Shown piece by piece: positions 54,009 to 64,000 of a stretch of DNA of 64,000 nucleotides. The DNA comes from Saturnia japonica (taxonomy: Eukaryota > Arthropoda > Insecta > Lepidoptera > Saturniidae), in contig CM065319.1 of NCBI GenBank assembly GCA_033032175.1, forward strand, positions 13,365,018 to 13,429,017, read 5' to 3'. Position numbers and translations under genes: made by a program. Every line of letters begins with the position of its first letter. Position 1 is the first letter of the stretch. The notes beneath the pieces were generated by a model, which saw only the letters and a program-made list of their open reading frames with translations, had not been told where the DNA came from and did not search any database.

Positions 54009-54107
54009 GATTTTTTTTTTTTAATTGACTACACTGTTAGCCTTAGGGGCCCTATCCTAAAACAGAGCCGCTGCGGCTTTTATAGCTTCACCGGACTTGC
54101 TGAAAAT
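54009..54107 (-). mobile_element. Old 5'-truncated Jockey-type copy
   Basis: A T run (54011-54022) is followed by GACTACACTGTTAGCCTTAGGGGCCCTA, then an insertion of about 12 bases, then GAGCCGCTGCGGCTTTTATAGCTTCACCGGACTTG, matching 492-555 of the full element. Possible 5-base duplication GCTGA at both ends (54006-54010, 54099-54103). Hairpin arms kept. Confidence 0.75.
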
Positions 54108-54928
54108 GTTTTACCGACACCTATAAATAAATTTGTTTCGGTAACTATACTTAAAACCCAGTCCCCCCATAAAAGCTTAACGTGTTACCATCTTGGACCA
54201 CATTGTCACCTCAGACCCAAAAATACCTTTTGGTCTGAGATTGTCACTGATTATCAGATGAAATTGTGTCCAAGCGGCAAACCTACAAAGAATAAAAAAA
54301 AACAGAGTTCATGAAGTTTTCTGTATAATTTTTGAAATTATGACGTCAAAGTGTAAACAATGGTCACATAATACTGGAGGTTGATTTGCATTGGCACAAT
54401 AATACAAGATTACAACCCAAGGTAACTTCAAACTTGAACAATACTTGTTTGGCATTTAACAAAAACTTTTGTATAATTAATAGAACAAAACAATATAATA
54501 AACTCATTACAATTAACATTTTATTTTCCACACGATGTAAACAAGACAATGCTATTTGTCTCGTTCTGTCACGTTGTTAATCGACACGTTAGAAAGAAAC
54601 GGTAAGAGACGCTATCTATCCGTGGCGCATGGTTTTTATTTTCATTTGTTTTTATAGTAACTACACTTGTCTTATTTGAACGTGCTATATTGTACGTGTG
54701 TACGTGTATAACGTGTGTATATTGTGTGTATAATGCTATGTCTGGGTATGAATCAACAAAAATTATTCAATTTTAAATTAAATTTATTTTAATACTAACC
54801 ACGTGCCTAATGGAATTTTCCATCAGCGTCGGTACAGAAAAAAAATTGTTCTTGCCCTATTAATTGGGGATGAAAAAAAATACACATCTTCGTTATGCGA
54901 GGAACTTGTGTGCATATTTCTAGATAAA

Positions 54929-55015
54929 CCAAAGCCCGGTAAAGCTGTAAAAGCCATCAGCGGCTTTATTTGTTTAGGGCTCCTCAGGCTAACAGAGTAA
55001 TTAATTTAAAAAAAG
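54929..55015 (+). mobile_element. Old Jockey-type 3' end, plus orientation
   Basis: GCCCGGTAAAGCTGTAAAAGCCATCAGCGGCTTT, then TTAGGGCTCCTCAGGCTAACAGAGTAATTAATTTAAAAAAA, matches the 3' end of the Jockey element in sense orientation, ending in a short A run. The arms AAAGCC/GGCTTT are kept although the loop has changed. Confidence 0.72.
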
Positions 55016-55969
55016 GAAGATTTTATGAAGTTATACATCTTTTGGCGTGTTTAGTAGAAGGAATTTTTTTTAGATACGCGTACATTATGTTACGGAAGTG
55101 CGAAATTACGAAGTTAACCAGCAATTATAATAATTTGAGTTCATTTTACTGACCTAATTTTTATTTTAACGAAATTAGAATGGTGTTTATTAATACAACG
55201 TCAAATTCCTTTTGATATCATGCTGTACATAGTTATTGGAGATATTTTTGTTTTGTTACGCCAAAGATTTATAAGTTCTTACTTGCAAACTTTAAAAAAA
55301 ACATAATTAAAAAATGGAATATTGATTTGAGCGCGTTGATATCTTTTTTAATCAATTGATTGCACGCGCGAGCACGTAATACTCTCGTACCGTTTTCGTC
55401 TCCCTATTCTGGAATTTTATTTCGATTTGATTCTACAAGAGCCATCATTTATATAATAGATATGTTAGATAATTGCCGAAGATTAGCATGACAAGGCGAT
55501 AGTTAGATGGTCGTAATTCTCAGCGAATGTAATAACTAACCACAGTAAACTGACACGCAACAGTTCAATTACAAATGTTTTTCATACATAATACTATGTT
55601 TATGAACCAAACTTGTATGAACCTAATCAATTAATGGAACTTTTTAGCGGGATTTTAATTTTTCATTTTGTGAGTTTAATTTTAATTCATAAAATAACGT
55701 TGCGTTATTTGGTTATACATTATTGTAATTTAGGTGACAATTTGCATGATATAATTTATTTATGGTCCCACAAGTGAAGTGAATCATGAATAATTACTGG
55801 AAGCATTCATTATTAGTTTCTACAAAAACTCCTTGAACAGTTTTAACAAGAGATCCACCATTTTGTTAAAGATGATGAAGCTCTGAAGACTGGAAAAAAA
55901 TTAACCAAAATTAACCAATAATCAGAATAACCTGGTAAAAATTCTTTAAACGAGTATAATCTGGCTCAT

Positions 55970-57073
55970 CATCATCATCATCATTTCAGCCGCAGGACGT
56001 CCACTGCTGAACATAGGCCTTCCCCATAGATCTCCAGAGCGACAGATCTTGTGCGGCCTGCACCCAACGGCTCCCAGCTACCTTTATTATGTCGTCTTTC
56101 CATCTAGTGGGGGGCCGTCCTACGCTGCGCTTTCCGGTGCGTGGTCTCCACTCGAGAACCTTTTCTGCCCCAACGGCCGGCAGTTCTCCGAACTATGTGC
56201 CCCGCCCACTGCCACTTCAACTTGCTAATCCTTTTGGCTACGTCGGTTACCTTAGTTTGTCTACGGATATCCTCATTTCTGATTCGATCTCGCATAGAGA
56301 AACACCAAGCATAGCCCTCTCCATAGCTCGCTGAGCGACCTTGAGCTTTCTTATGAGGCCCACAGTGAGCGGCCATGTCTCTGTGCCGTATGTCATCACT
56401 GGCAACACACACTGGCCAAAGACTTTCGTCTTGAGGCACTGAGGTATTTTGGACGAGAAGACGTCGCGCAGTTTCCCGAACGCTGCCTAACCGAGTTGGA
56501 TTCGTCGACTGACCTCTTTTTCAAAGTTGGACCTACCTAACTGGACTGTTTGTCCCAGGTAGACATATTCTTCAATGTCCATGTTCATTTAAGGCCCACC
56601 TGTTGTCTTTGTCTTTTTTGTTGTTGTTAGAAACTTTGTCGAGGCCATCGAGCATTGTGCCAAGATCTTCCAGCGATTCTGCCATGACTACGATGTCGTC
56701 AGCAAATCGAAGTTGAGTGATGTACTCGCCATTGACATTGATGCCGAGTCCTTGCCTTTCCAGGAGCTTGAAGGCGTCCTCTAGAGCGGCGGTAAACAGT
56801 TTTGGAGATATTACGTCTCCCTGTCTAACGCCTCTTCTCAAAGGAATTGCCTTCGTGCAATGCTCCTGTACTCGGACCGACATGGTGGCGTTGTTGTACA
56901 AGCACTTCAACACTTCTATATATCGATAGTCAATACGGCACCGATGGAGAGACTGCAACACTGCCCAGGTTTCGACCGAATCAAAGGCTTTTTCGTAGTC
57001 CACGAACGCCAAGCATAAAGGCAGATTATACTCCTCAGTCTTCTGTATAATCTGCCGCAGCGTATAGATGTGG
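55970..57073 (-). mobile_element. 5'-truncated RTE-type retrotransposon
   Basis: Minus strand. The trinucleotide tail appears as (CAT)n at about 55967-55984. Flanking TATAATCTGGCTCAT (55955-55969) and TATAGTCTGGCTCAT (57074-57088) form a 15-base target duplication with one mismatch. The coding remnant includes RT motifs (57012-56572) and the C-terminal region (56440-56104). About 1.1 kb of an element that is normally over 3 kb. Confidence 0.85.
56104..57012 (-). pseudogene. RTE reverse transcriptase remnant
   Basis: 57012-56572 reads VDYEKAFDSVE, GVRQGDVISPKLF and the catalytic RFADDIVV, typical of RTE reverse transcriptases. After frame changes, 56440-56104 reads RDRIRNEDIRRQTKVTDVAKRISKLKWQWAGHIVRRT and GRWGRK, the C-terminal block of the same family. 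The N-terminal endonuclease is absent through 5' truncation. Confidence 0.85.
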
Positions 57074-57990
57074 TATAGTCTGGCTCATAGATCAGTAAAA
57101 CATCTGTGGTCTGGCTATTTTCATAGTAGACGACATTTCTAGTTACAACGTTTCGGTTCAACAACCTCAGTCATGGACGTTTAAGGGAAGTGCTTAGGTA
57201 GTCCGGCCACCCCCACTAATATGCGCTGAAATGCTAATATTCACATTATGTATCCATGCCACAAATTTACTTTATAACTAAACTGTAATTTTCAATTGTT
57301 TGGTTTCGTCAGTGTTTGTTGCTTTGCTTTTTTATAATGTGAAGTTATGGATATAAAATAACCTTTGTGCATTTAACAAACTTCGTGGCGCGGTGAAAGT
57401 AAACACATGTGTGTGATGAGAATAATTGTCAGTTGTATTTCCGGTTGTTAAATATCTATATAATGTATGTATATCAGCTGTTTAGTTATCACAATACAAG
57501 CTTTGTTTAGTTTGGAATTAAATGCTCGTGTGTAAAATTGTGTCCGAACATTTACTTATTTATTTTAGGAGCCCCCTCCCCTCATGTGAGAGCTATACTT
57601 ACGCTCATGTCCTCAATTTTGGTTACAGCTCTTGTTCGGGAATTAGAATTTACTAAATATTATGGTAGTTAAATAACAAAGGTCTGATGCATGTGATGTG
57701 AATTGGCAAAGGCAAAACCTAGAACATCGCTCGACGTGTGCGACGCGACACGACGTGTCATCACAGCATAGCAACTTGTGACGTCATAAAATGTTGAGTA
57801 TTTTACTTTTTTCTATTAAAGCGTAATGTTTATTAATATACTATTATTGATTACGTATTTGTCCTAACAGCGTTAGTAAAAGTGAAAGTACTAAGGAAAG
57901 GTCAACTAATTGTACTGTATACCTACCTTTTTTATATATTACGAATTTTAATTGCAACGCACCGCACGTTTACATTATGTGCAAAATGGG

Positions 57991-58168
57991 TGTTGTATGA
58001 TAAAATATAGTTTATGAAGTCTATGAGCTGGCAACAATTAGATTGTCTGTAGTGACTCATCCCTCTCTCTCTATGGTTGTTACGTGTGATGGGTGTGTAA
58101 TTGTAATCGATGTCTCTGGGAATAATAAAGTGCATAAATCTAATAAATAAGGAATATCATTTATAACA
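57991..58168 (+). repeat. Gypsy 5' LTR (178 bp)
   Basis: TG...CA ends; includes AATAATAAAG near its 3' part. The next bases TGGCGCTGAGGAC form the likely primer-binding site for a tRNA ending in GCGCCA. Confidence 0.92.
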
Positions 58169-58608
58169 TGGCGCTGAGGACAACAACAACAACCAACAAA
58201 GAATATAGTGGCGTTGCTGGATTAACACCCCCGAGTCACTTAGTGAATTTAACAAATGAAAATTTTAAAAGATGGCTACAGAAATTCGAGATTTATCGGA
58301 TGGCGTCAGGAGCACACCTGCAAGAAGAAAAAGTGCATGTTGCATTGTTACTCCATTGTTTAGGAGATGAGTGCATAGAAATATTTAATACATTTACTTT
58401 GACAGAAGAAGAATCTAAAAGTTATGAAAAAGTTTTAAAATGTTTCAAGACACATTTTTTACCAGAATGCAATGAGAGTGTGAACTCACATTTGTTTTTT
58501 ACACGTAATCAACAAGAAAATGAAAATTTCGACATATTATATTTTGGCGAAATAAAGGACCGATTGATCAGAGATAGAATTGTTGCAGGTATTTATGATA
58601 TCAAATAG
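58168..58608 (+). pseudogene. Gypsy Gag, truncated by stop
   Basis: 146 codons with the Mag/retrotransposon-gag pattern: WLQKFEIYRMASG, LLHCLGDECIEIFNTF, FFTRNQQENENFD and RLIRDRIVAGI. A TAG at 58606-58608 interrupts it; the same frame then continues with KDRLLRESNLKLQKTIQICKAAE for about 30 codons. The ATG uses the last base of the LTR and lies within the primer-binding site. Confidence 0.85.
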
Positions 58609-58701
58609 AAAGATAGATTACTACGAGAGTCTAATTTAAAATTACAAAAAACAATACAAATATGTAAGGCTGCTGAATTAGCCAAGGAACAAATACAGAA
58701 A

Positions 58702-59228
58702 ATGGAAAATAAACAAGAAATTAGTGTAGTGAGTACTGGAAAAGAAAGGAGACATCAACCAACAGTTCAGCGAAGGCAGCAGGAATATGTAGAATATCAA
58801 AGGAAAAATTATAGAAAAGAATTACTTGAAAGACAGGATAATCAGAAAAAATATTATAATAAAAGCTATAGAAATTTGAATGAATTAAAACGGGGACAGT
58901 TTGTTAAAATACAAAATGAAAATAATTGTAAACCTCATAAGAGTGGTGTCGTTATAGGGAAAGCAGTAGGTCCTAGATCTTATAAAATATTAAATGATAA
59001 AGGTGAAATTATAACTAGAAATAAAAAAATGTTGATAAAGGAGGAGAATATAATACATGGAATAGTGTTGATTATAATGATGAGTCAAATGATGAGCCTG
59101 AGGTCATTGAGAAAAATGTAAATGTTGAAAGTAGTTTGTCTAATAATAATAATAATTGTTGTGTAAGTGGATATGTAACAAGATCTGGTAGAGTAGTAAA
59201 GAAACCAAGATATTTTTATGATTATTAA
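58702..59228 (+). pseudogene. Gypsy integrase C-terminal remnant
   Basis: Reads RQDNQKKYYNKSYRNLNELKRGQFVKIQ and PRSYKILNDKGEIITRNKKML, the C-terminal beta-barrel region of Mag-type integrases. After a frame change near 59060-59100 it ends with YVTRSGRVVKKPRYFYDY at 59228. The catalytic core is missing, so the large deletion joins gag directly to this tail. Confidence 0.82.
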
Positions 59229-59325
59229 AAAAAAAAATTAGTTTATGTAGGTTTTAATTAAAAGTAAAAGAGTTCGTTTTAAGAAAAATATATTTTGTTT
59301 ATTTTATTGTATGGAAAAAGGGGGA

Positions 59326-59503
59326 TGTTGTATGATAAAATATAGTTTATGAAGTCTATGAGCTGGCAACAATTAGATTGTCTATGGTGACTCATCCCTC
59401 TCTCTCTATGGTTGTTACGTGTGATGGGTGTGTAATTGTAATCGATGTCTCTGGGAAAAATAAAGTGCATAAATCTAATAAATAAGGAATATCATTTATA
59501 ACA
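59326..59503 (+). repeat. Gypsy 3' LTR (178 bp)
   Basis: Differs from the 5' LTR by GTAG/ATGG (two sites near 59382) and one A/T change near 59456. Followed by the ATGGG duplication. Confidence 0.92.
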
Positions 59504-59659
59504 ATGGGTTGGGAATAATTTATAAACTTGTTAACTTTATAGGATATAATTAAATAATTTTACTATTTAAAAAAAAAAGTTGAGATATCTGAATATTAGC
59601 TAAAGCATTGAGACTGAGACTAATTATGAACAAATGAACATAGGTAGGTAGATACTCAC

Positions 59660-59846
59660 CGGTACTGCTCAAAATGTAATGGTTTTCCTCTTGCTTTTCA
59701 GCGAAACAGATAAGCGCGTCGAGGCGTGTCGTTCTCGAACCCGTGTTCGGGTCCTCGTAGACGAATGTGTCGATGCAGTAATTTTCTGCTCCCCTGATGA
59801 GCCATGGTGGAATATTTTCTGGTAGCTTGATGTACAGTCTTCCATC
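59660..59846 (-). CDS. GPCR exon: C-terminal ectodomain
   Basis: 187 bases, acceptor TAATAATGCAG|GATGG and donor GTACCG|GTGAGTATC. It encodes DGRLYIKLPENIPPWLIRG, then ENYCIDTFVYED and ALICF with the two cysteines placed as in the end of Methuselah ectodomains just before TM1. Enters in phase 0, leaves one base. The earlier exon(s), with signal peptide and the rest of the ectodomain, must lie above 59846 and were not found in the window. Confidence 0.88.
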
Positions 59847-60631
59847 CTGCATTATTAATATACCGGTTAATAATAATAACATATTATTCATTCTCAAAGG
59901 TTATTTTTCTTGGCAATGCCATATCTGTGTAAATTCTTCATCAAAATTAATTGAAAAGTTTAAAGCAGTTTCCCTGCTGATGATGAAACATAGTCAAATA
60001 GTTTAAAATTTATATTTTCGTAATTTTTTTTAATCAAAAACTTTTTATTTAAGACTGTCATCTGTTGATCAGAATGAAAATATATCCTTAATATCAATTC
60101 GTTTAAATAACATGATGGCTGATTTCATTAAATTAAGAAGACGTGACGAGACGTCAAAATAAATATTGTTTACGTTTTTTTAATACCCTACATACCGAAT
60201 GTACCTAATTCGTCGTATTTTTAATGCCGTTACAACTATTAAGTTCTTCTAAATCATTGTCTTTTTTATTCTGTGATCCAAATTAAAAATTAATTGTATG
60301 TATTTTTATGCAAAATAAACTCCAAGTTAAGTATACATAAATTTGGTTCGTTTAGTCTATTTTTACTTATTGCAGTATTTTTTCTATATACATATTTACA
60401 TGCGGAGAGGTATTGAACTTAATAATATTTATTTTTGCTGTGATCAGATCAAGTAAAATACTGATTCTTAATAATACAAATAATATTTAATATCTACATA
60501 CCTACCAGTGGCATAGGAACGACATTTATATTAAAAAAAAAAATATCTTAGTAATAAAACTTATCACAAGCTGCATGTTTTTATTTAAACCTAATCCTAA
60601 TATAAAAACGTGAGAATGTATCTCTTTCGCC
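59847..60631. other. AT-rich intron/flank
   Basis: No exon or repeat recognised. The frame at 59797-60006 on the + strand is a shadow of the exon. Confidence 0.45.
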
Positions 60632-60640
60632 CCTACAGTA

Positions 60641-60702
<62 letters not shown>

Positions 60703-61210
60703 AACTGACTACACTGTTAGCCTTAGGGGCCCTAAAGCCGCTGCGGCTTTTACAGCTTCACCGGACTTGGGGGCGAGCGCAGAGGGCACTCAGCCGCGAA
60801 AGTTTTGTGGACGACTCGCACGAGGGTGCCAAAGTGGCCGGACCTCGGCTCGGGCGGTCGTCGCGTTCGCAAATAGGTCGCGATCTATTCGAATCCCTAC
60901 ACCTACGATTCGAGCTAACTAAATATACACATAGGCACGTTCCCTTTCTCCTGGGAGGAAGGAAGGAACCGTGCGTATGTGTATTCAGTAATCGGAATGT
61001 TTCTACACTAACTAGCGCTAACTAACTAGCGTAAAAAAGAAAAAAAAAGGTCCCTCACAGAACCTATGTACCTGTGTGGTGTGCACGTGTGTATGTTCAT
61101 ACGTGTGTAGTGTTGTATGTAGGTAGCTAAGTGATGCACGTACAGTGTCACTTGTATCGCGCGGGCGGTTGCCTGACCCAAGGGTTTCACACCGAGGCCT
61201 ACAGTACAGA
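60632..61210 (-). mobile_element. 5'-truncated Jockey copy with target duplication
   Basis: The element proper is 60645-61197: 57 T, then 496 bases almost identical to 489-985 of the full-length element, cut off in the 3' UTR. CCTACAGTACAGA flanks it at 60632-60644 and 61198-61210. I noticed only about four small differences, including homopolymer length, so both copies derive from the same active lineage. No coding sequence. Confidence 0.95.
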
Positions 61211-62204
61211 GCTATCGCTATCTTTTTCAATAAACCGGTAAACAACGGTTCACCTGTTTACTTGTTGAGTGTGTGCATGATTTATTTGTTCGTGGGAATG
61301 AAAGGGAAAGTTGCTTATATATAATTTCATAAAAAAGAAACTAAAAATGTTTCGACCTTTATGGGTTTTCTCAAAAGTAAGTAATTGGGATAATACTAGA
61401 GGATTGGATGATTTGTAAGTTTCTCGCTATTCTATCACTTAAGCGTTATAACTTAGTGTTAACTAACCAAATAGTAAGTTATTTATAATTATTAATATAA
61501 TTATTTAAATGTTTAGATAAGTATTTTATACGTTGCAATCTTTCCTATACTTAAGATTTTAAAGCATAAGATTTGAACGCGTTCCGGCATTATTATAACG
61601 TTGTTATTTTTTGCTTTATTTAGCCTATTTGTTGAGAGGCTTTTCATTTTACGCTATGACCTTAATGAGAGGTACAGTAATCATAAACGTCAAGGAATCT
61701 GGAATGTACGGGAAGCGAGAACAAAGATAAACTACACGCGTCGTGGTGTATAGTCTGTCGAATACATTTGACATGGGTGAAACCGTGGGGCATAGCTAGT
61801 TTATAATAAATATAGTGTTAGCTCTATTTGCCTTATTGCTCTTTGTATTTCCGCATTATACAACATCTGTACAGAGTCTTACGCGATGACAATGTTAAAT
61901 TTCTGAATATAATTATTGTTTGTCTGTTTAAAATAAAACTAACAAGACAATTTTCATTGGATTAGTTTCTTTGTGTCAACGTAAATTATAACATGTTTTT
62001 ATCTCAAGATTCCATACCTTGAGTTTCCCAAACAAATTAAATATTATAGGTATTAATTGATAATATTTCGGACAGTAAAATACCTAATTAGGCGAGTTCT
62101 TAATCAGATCAAACGCTTTTCAGATTGCTATAACTTTCCCGACAGTTTATATTTTAATTCAAAATTCATGTTCATTGTTATTATTGTTTAACCGTTATCA
62201 ACAA
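61211..62204. other. AT-rich DNA with a short Helitron-like repeat
   Basis: 61565-61799 carries TTTGAACGCGTT, AATCATAAACGTCAAGGAATCTGG and the end GAAACCGTGGGGCATAGCTAG before T, a relative of 26755-26997. The remainder is unassigned. Confidence 0.55.
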
Positions 62205-62450
62205 AAATCGGAGGTTACTCAATTCGAATGTATATTTTTTTAAGGATGTTCAGCTATAACTTCTTTTTTTATGAACCGATTTGGATGCTTCTTTTTTTTT
62301 GTTTAATAAGACTACCTCAAGGGTGATCCCATTTTAATTTAATTGGCATTGAATCTTGAACTATGAAGATATACGAGGAAACTCTTAAAAAACCATTGAA
62401 GTTGGTTTTCTTTTTTGTTAAAAATTTTCTTGTTATTGACTTCACTTGTA
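62205..62450 (+). repeat. Dispersed repeat, plus copy 2
   Basis: Shares AATTCGAATGTATATTTTT, ACCTCAAGGGTGATC, GAAGATATACGAGGAAACTC and CATTGAAGTTGGTTTTCTTTTT with 38325-38545. Confidence 0.6.
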
Positions 62451-63482
62451 AACAATAACCAGTCAATATTATACAAAATCTCCTTTTCTGAAGTCGGTTA
62501 AAAAATTCATAAATTGTATTATCAAAATATAAGAATAAAGTAATTATATGAATAAAAATAAAAATCACCACATAACAGACTAATATCACTCAGTTAAATT
62601 AGTTCTTTATATGTATTATTAATCTTGTAAACTGAATTATATTTTTGCAGTACCGAATTCCATCTTTTGTTATCTACCATTGTAAGGAAAAGGGGTGCAT
62701 CTAACTAAAACACAAACTGGAGAAAAAAATAGAGATCTGAAATCTTTAAAAATATGTGACTTGCGTCGTTTGAAAGTAAGTTTAACTCGAGGACGGAAGC
62801 TCACAGGGAAACAAAAAAAGTTGGCCGTCTCGGGACGCCCGGCAGATGTGCAACATACAAGTGTTTAAAAAAATACACCGGATTATCCAGAAACAACCAA
62901 AAGGAAGTTACTGTGAAGATGTTTATTTTATTATTGTTTATGTTGGTCGCGATCCCTACCAACCGCTTTTAATCTTATCCATGTTTTAACATGAAACTTT
63001 GAAATGTTCCAGCCTGTCTATTAAAAAGAATGAACTCTGGTACACATAACAGCCGCTAACATTAAGACAAAAGCATCACGCCAACAACCGGTCTGACCCG
63101 CTGCATTTCACACCAAAAAACCACTAGATATATGTATACATAATATACCTTATCATATTTGTGTTGGATTTATATTTTTATAATTTTAATATTTTATGAG
63201 TAAGTAAATAAACATTTTATTTCTTCTTCTTTAAAGCTTCAAGTGCGTATTTTTCCTTGTTTTCCTCCTAAGAATAAGGGGTGCATCTGTTATATTTTGT
63301 AAAAGTGAGTTAAATATATTATATAAATAAACAAATAGTAACTAGAAAAAATAGTAAAATACATACAATGTACAAAAAATTAATTGGACAAAGATCAAGT
63401 ATAAAGTGCGTTAGAGAGAGAGAAAACTATGTTCATACTTTTAAGATGACGCTAAGCTACAAATCTGGTTCTGTAATAAAAG
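62451..63482. other. AT-rich non-coding stretch
   Basis: No gene recognised. AGGGGTGCATCT recurs at about 62690 and 63278. GAAGTCGGTTAAAAA at 62491 is a phrase common at the edges of lepidopteran repeats. Confidence 0.4.
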
Positions 63483-63690
63483 TTATTTATGCGTTGTTCT
63501 AAAGGTTAGGACTGTTTTTAAAGCACGAACTGGCTGAGGTAAATCATTCCAGCATCGTGACGCCGCATACTTAAATGAACCTCGGAAAACCATGGATCGG
63601 TGCTTCGGAGTAATAAGCACAAACCTACTGGTTCTTCTTGAGAATATATGTTTAGACTCTGGCCAAACCAACTTCATGTACAGATAATTC
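63483..63690 (-). mobile_element. Non-LTR retrotransposon C-terminal fragment
   Basis: The minus strand encodes MVFRGSFKYAASRCWNDLPQPVRALKTVLTF, the conserved tail of Jockey/CR1-type ORF2 proteins (…WNxLPxxVR…F). Short and without a recognised tail. Its family is not the Jockey element at 420-5843. Confidence 0.7.
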
Positions 63691-64000
63691 GGTTTTCATA
63701 TTTTATTTAACATGTCAGACACGTCTCTCTAAGCATCATTTGTATTATGGTAACAAAGACGTGATATGCATACATATTATATAGATAATAAACATATATA
63801 TATATATATAGGACTAAGAATGGTGCCCAACAGACAAAAGTCCGCCCCATCATGTGATCAAACATGTGACCTCTAGGAACATCTAGTGTGTGCTCACAGT
63901 TGAATTTGATAGTTTTTTTATTTATTGGTAACGTCTGTTTATACGCAATATAGCCAATGTCATGTGGATATAATATTTTTATAATTTTAAAAGTGCAAGC
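63691..64000. other. AT-rich end of window
   Basis: Contains a (TA)n run at about 63793-63810. Nothing else recognised. Confidence 0.45.

Larger units (their letters stand above)
57991..59503 (+). mobile_element. Internally deleted Ty3/Gypsy (Mag-like) element
   Basis: Two 178 bp LTRs (57991-58168 and 59326-59503), both TGTTGTATGATAA...TTATAACA, differ at three sites. ATGGG flanks the element (57986-57990 and 59504-59508). The interior of 1,157 bp holds gag (with a stop) joined to the C-terminal end of integrase. Protease, RT, RNase H and the integrase core are gone. A purine tract AAAAAGGGGGA precedes the 3' LTR (59315-59325). Movement would need proteins from an intact relative. Confidence 0.92.
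51954..59659. other. GPCR intron (7.7 kb) with nested elements
   Basis: No host exon recognised. Named pieces: Helitron-like repeat 52050-52420, short Helitron 53197-53459, tRNA-like SINE head 53840-53915, Jockey tails 54009-54107 and 54929-55015, RTE element 55970-57073, Ty3/Gypsy derivative 57991-59503. About 52430-53190, 53460-53840, 55020-55950 and 57090-57985 hold nothing I can name. Confidence 0.6.
33178..59846 (-). other. Methuselah-like class B GPCR gene (six internal exons)
   Basis: Exons in transcript order are 59846-59660, 51953-51762, 44336-44258, 39130-38952, 38282-38114 and 33363-33178. Every junction has AG acceptor and GT donor, and phases agree through the chain (1, 1, 2, 1, 2 and 2 bases left over). 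The joined coding length is 992 bases, about 330 residues, covering the end of the ectodomain and all seven transmembrane helices. The signal peptide/ectodomain start (above 59846) and the C-terminal tail (below 33178) were not found. Drosophila relatives affect stress resistance and lifespan. The ligand of this one is unknown. Introns of about 0.67-13 kb are full of mobile elements. Confidence 0.9.

Noticed and set aside
54929..55152. Short + strand frames as genes
   Set aside because: The region is a Jockey-type 3' end; the frames have no domain.
63793..63810. Telomeric or satellite array
   Set aside because: Only a short (TA)n run; no insect TTAGG repeat or longer array in the window.

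Overview
The window is AT-rich insect DNA, most likely from a moth or butterfly. I infer Lepidoptera from the repeat content: BEL/Pao, Jockey, RTE, Tc1 and Helitron families, including short Helitrons with a familiar lepidopteran-type 5' end. It is a stack of nested mobile elements next to one split host gene. I see no rRNA, no intact tRNA gene and no CRISPR array.

Bases 1 to about 20,345 are the right-hand part of a Polinton/Maverick (adintovirus-like) DNA element, all genes on the + strand. The order is protein-primed DNA polymerase B (entered mid-gene), FtsK/HerA-type packaging ATPase, small basic pX-like protein, an unrecognised conserved protein, chromodomain integrase, minor capsid (penton), small core/pVI-like protein, major capsid and adenovirus-type cysteine protease. 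The virion genes are intact and packed with 1-4 base stop/start overlaps. The polymerase is broken by a stop codon, two frameshifts and a 5.4 kb Jockey-clade retrotransposon (420-5843, minus strand, both ORFs open). A complete 6.76 kb BEL/Pao retrotransposon (8498-15260, minus strand, apparently identical 421 bp LTRs) is inserted 10 bases into the unrecognised gene. Target-site duplications flank both insertions.

Bases 20,346-33,177 hold a degraded Tc1-type transposon with recognisable terminal inverted repeats, an RTE fragment, short Helitrons and old repeats.

Bases 33,178-59,846 contain six exons of a Methuselah-like class B GPCR on the minus strand, from the end of the ectodomain through TM7. 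Splice sites and codon phases agree throughout. Its first and last exons were not found. Its introns carry a decayed autonomous Helitron (to 37,349), SINE-like and Helitron-like repeats, a 5'-truncated RTE element with its target duplication, and a 1.5 kb internally deleted Ty3/Gypsy element (57,991-59,503).

Bases 59,847-64,000 contain no exon that I recognise. They contain a 5'-truncated, near-identical sister of the Jockey element (60,645-61,197), more repeats and a non-LTR 3' fragment.

The most notable points are the intact, operon-like virion gene block beside a wrecked polymerase, the two apparently young nested retrotransposon insertions, a hairpin kept at the 3' end of Jockey copies of very different ages, and the consistently phased GPCR exon chain.
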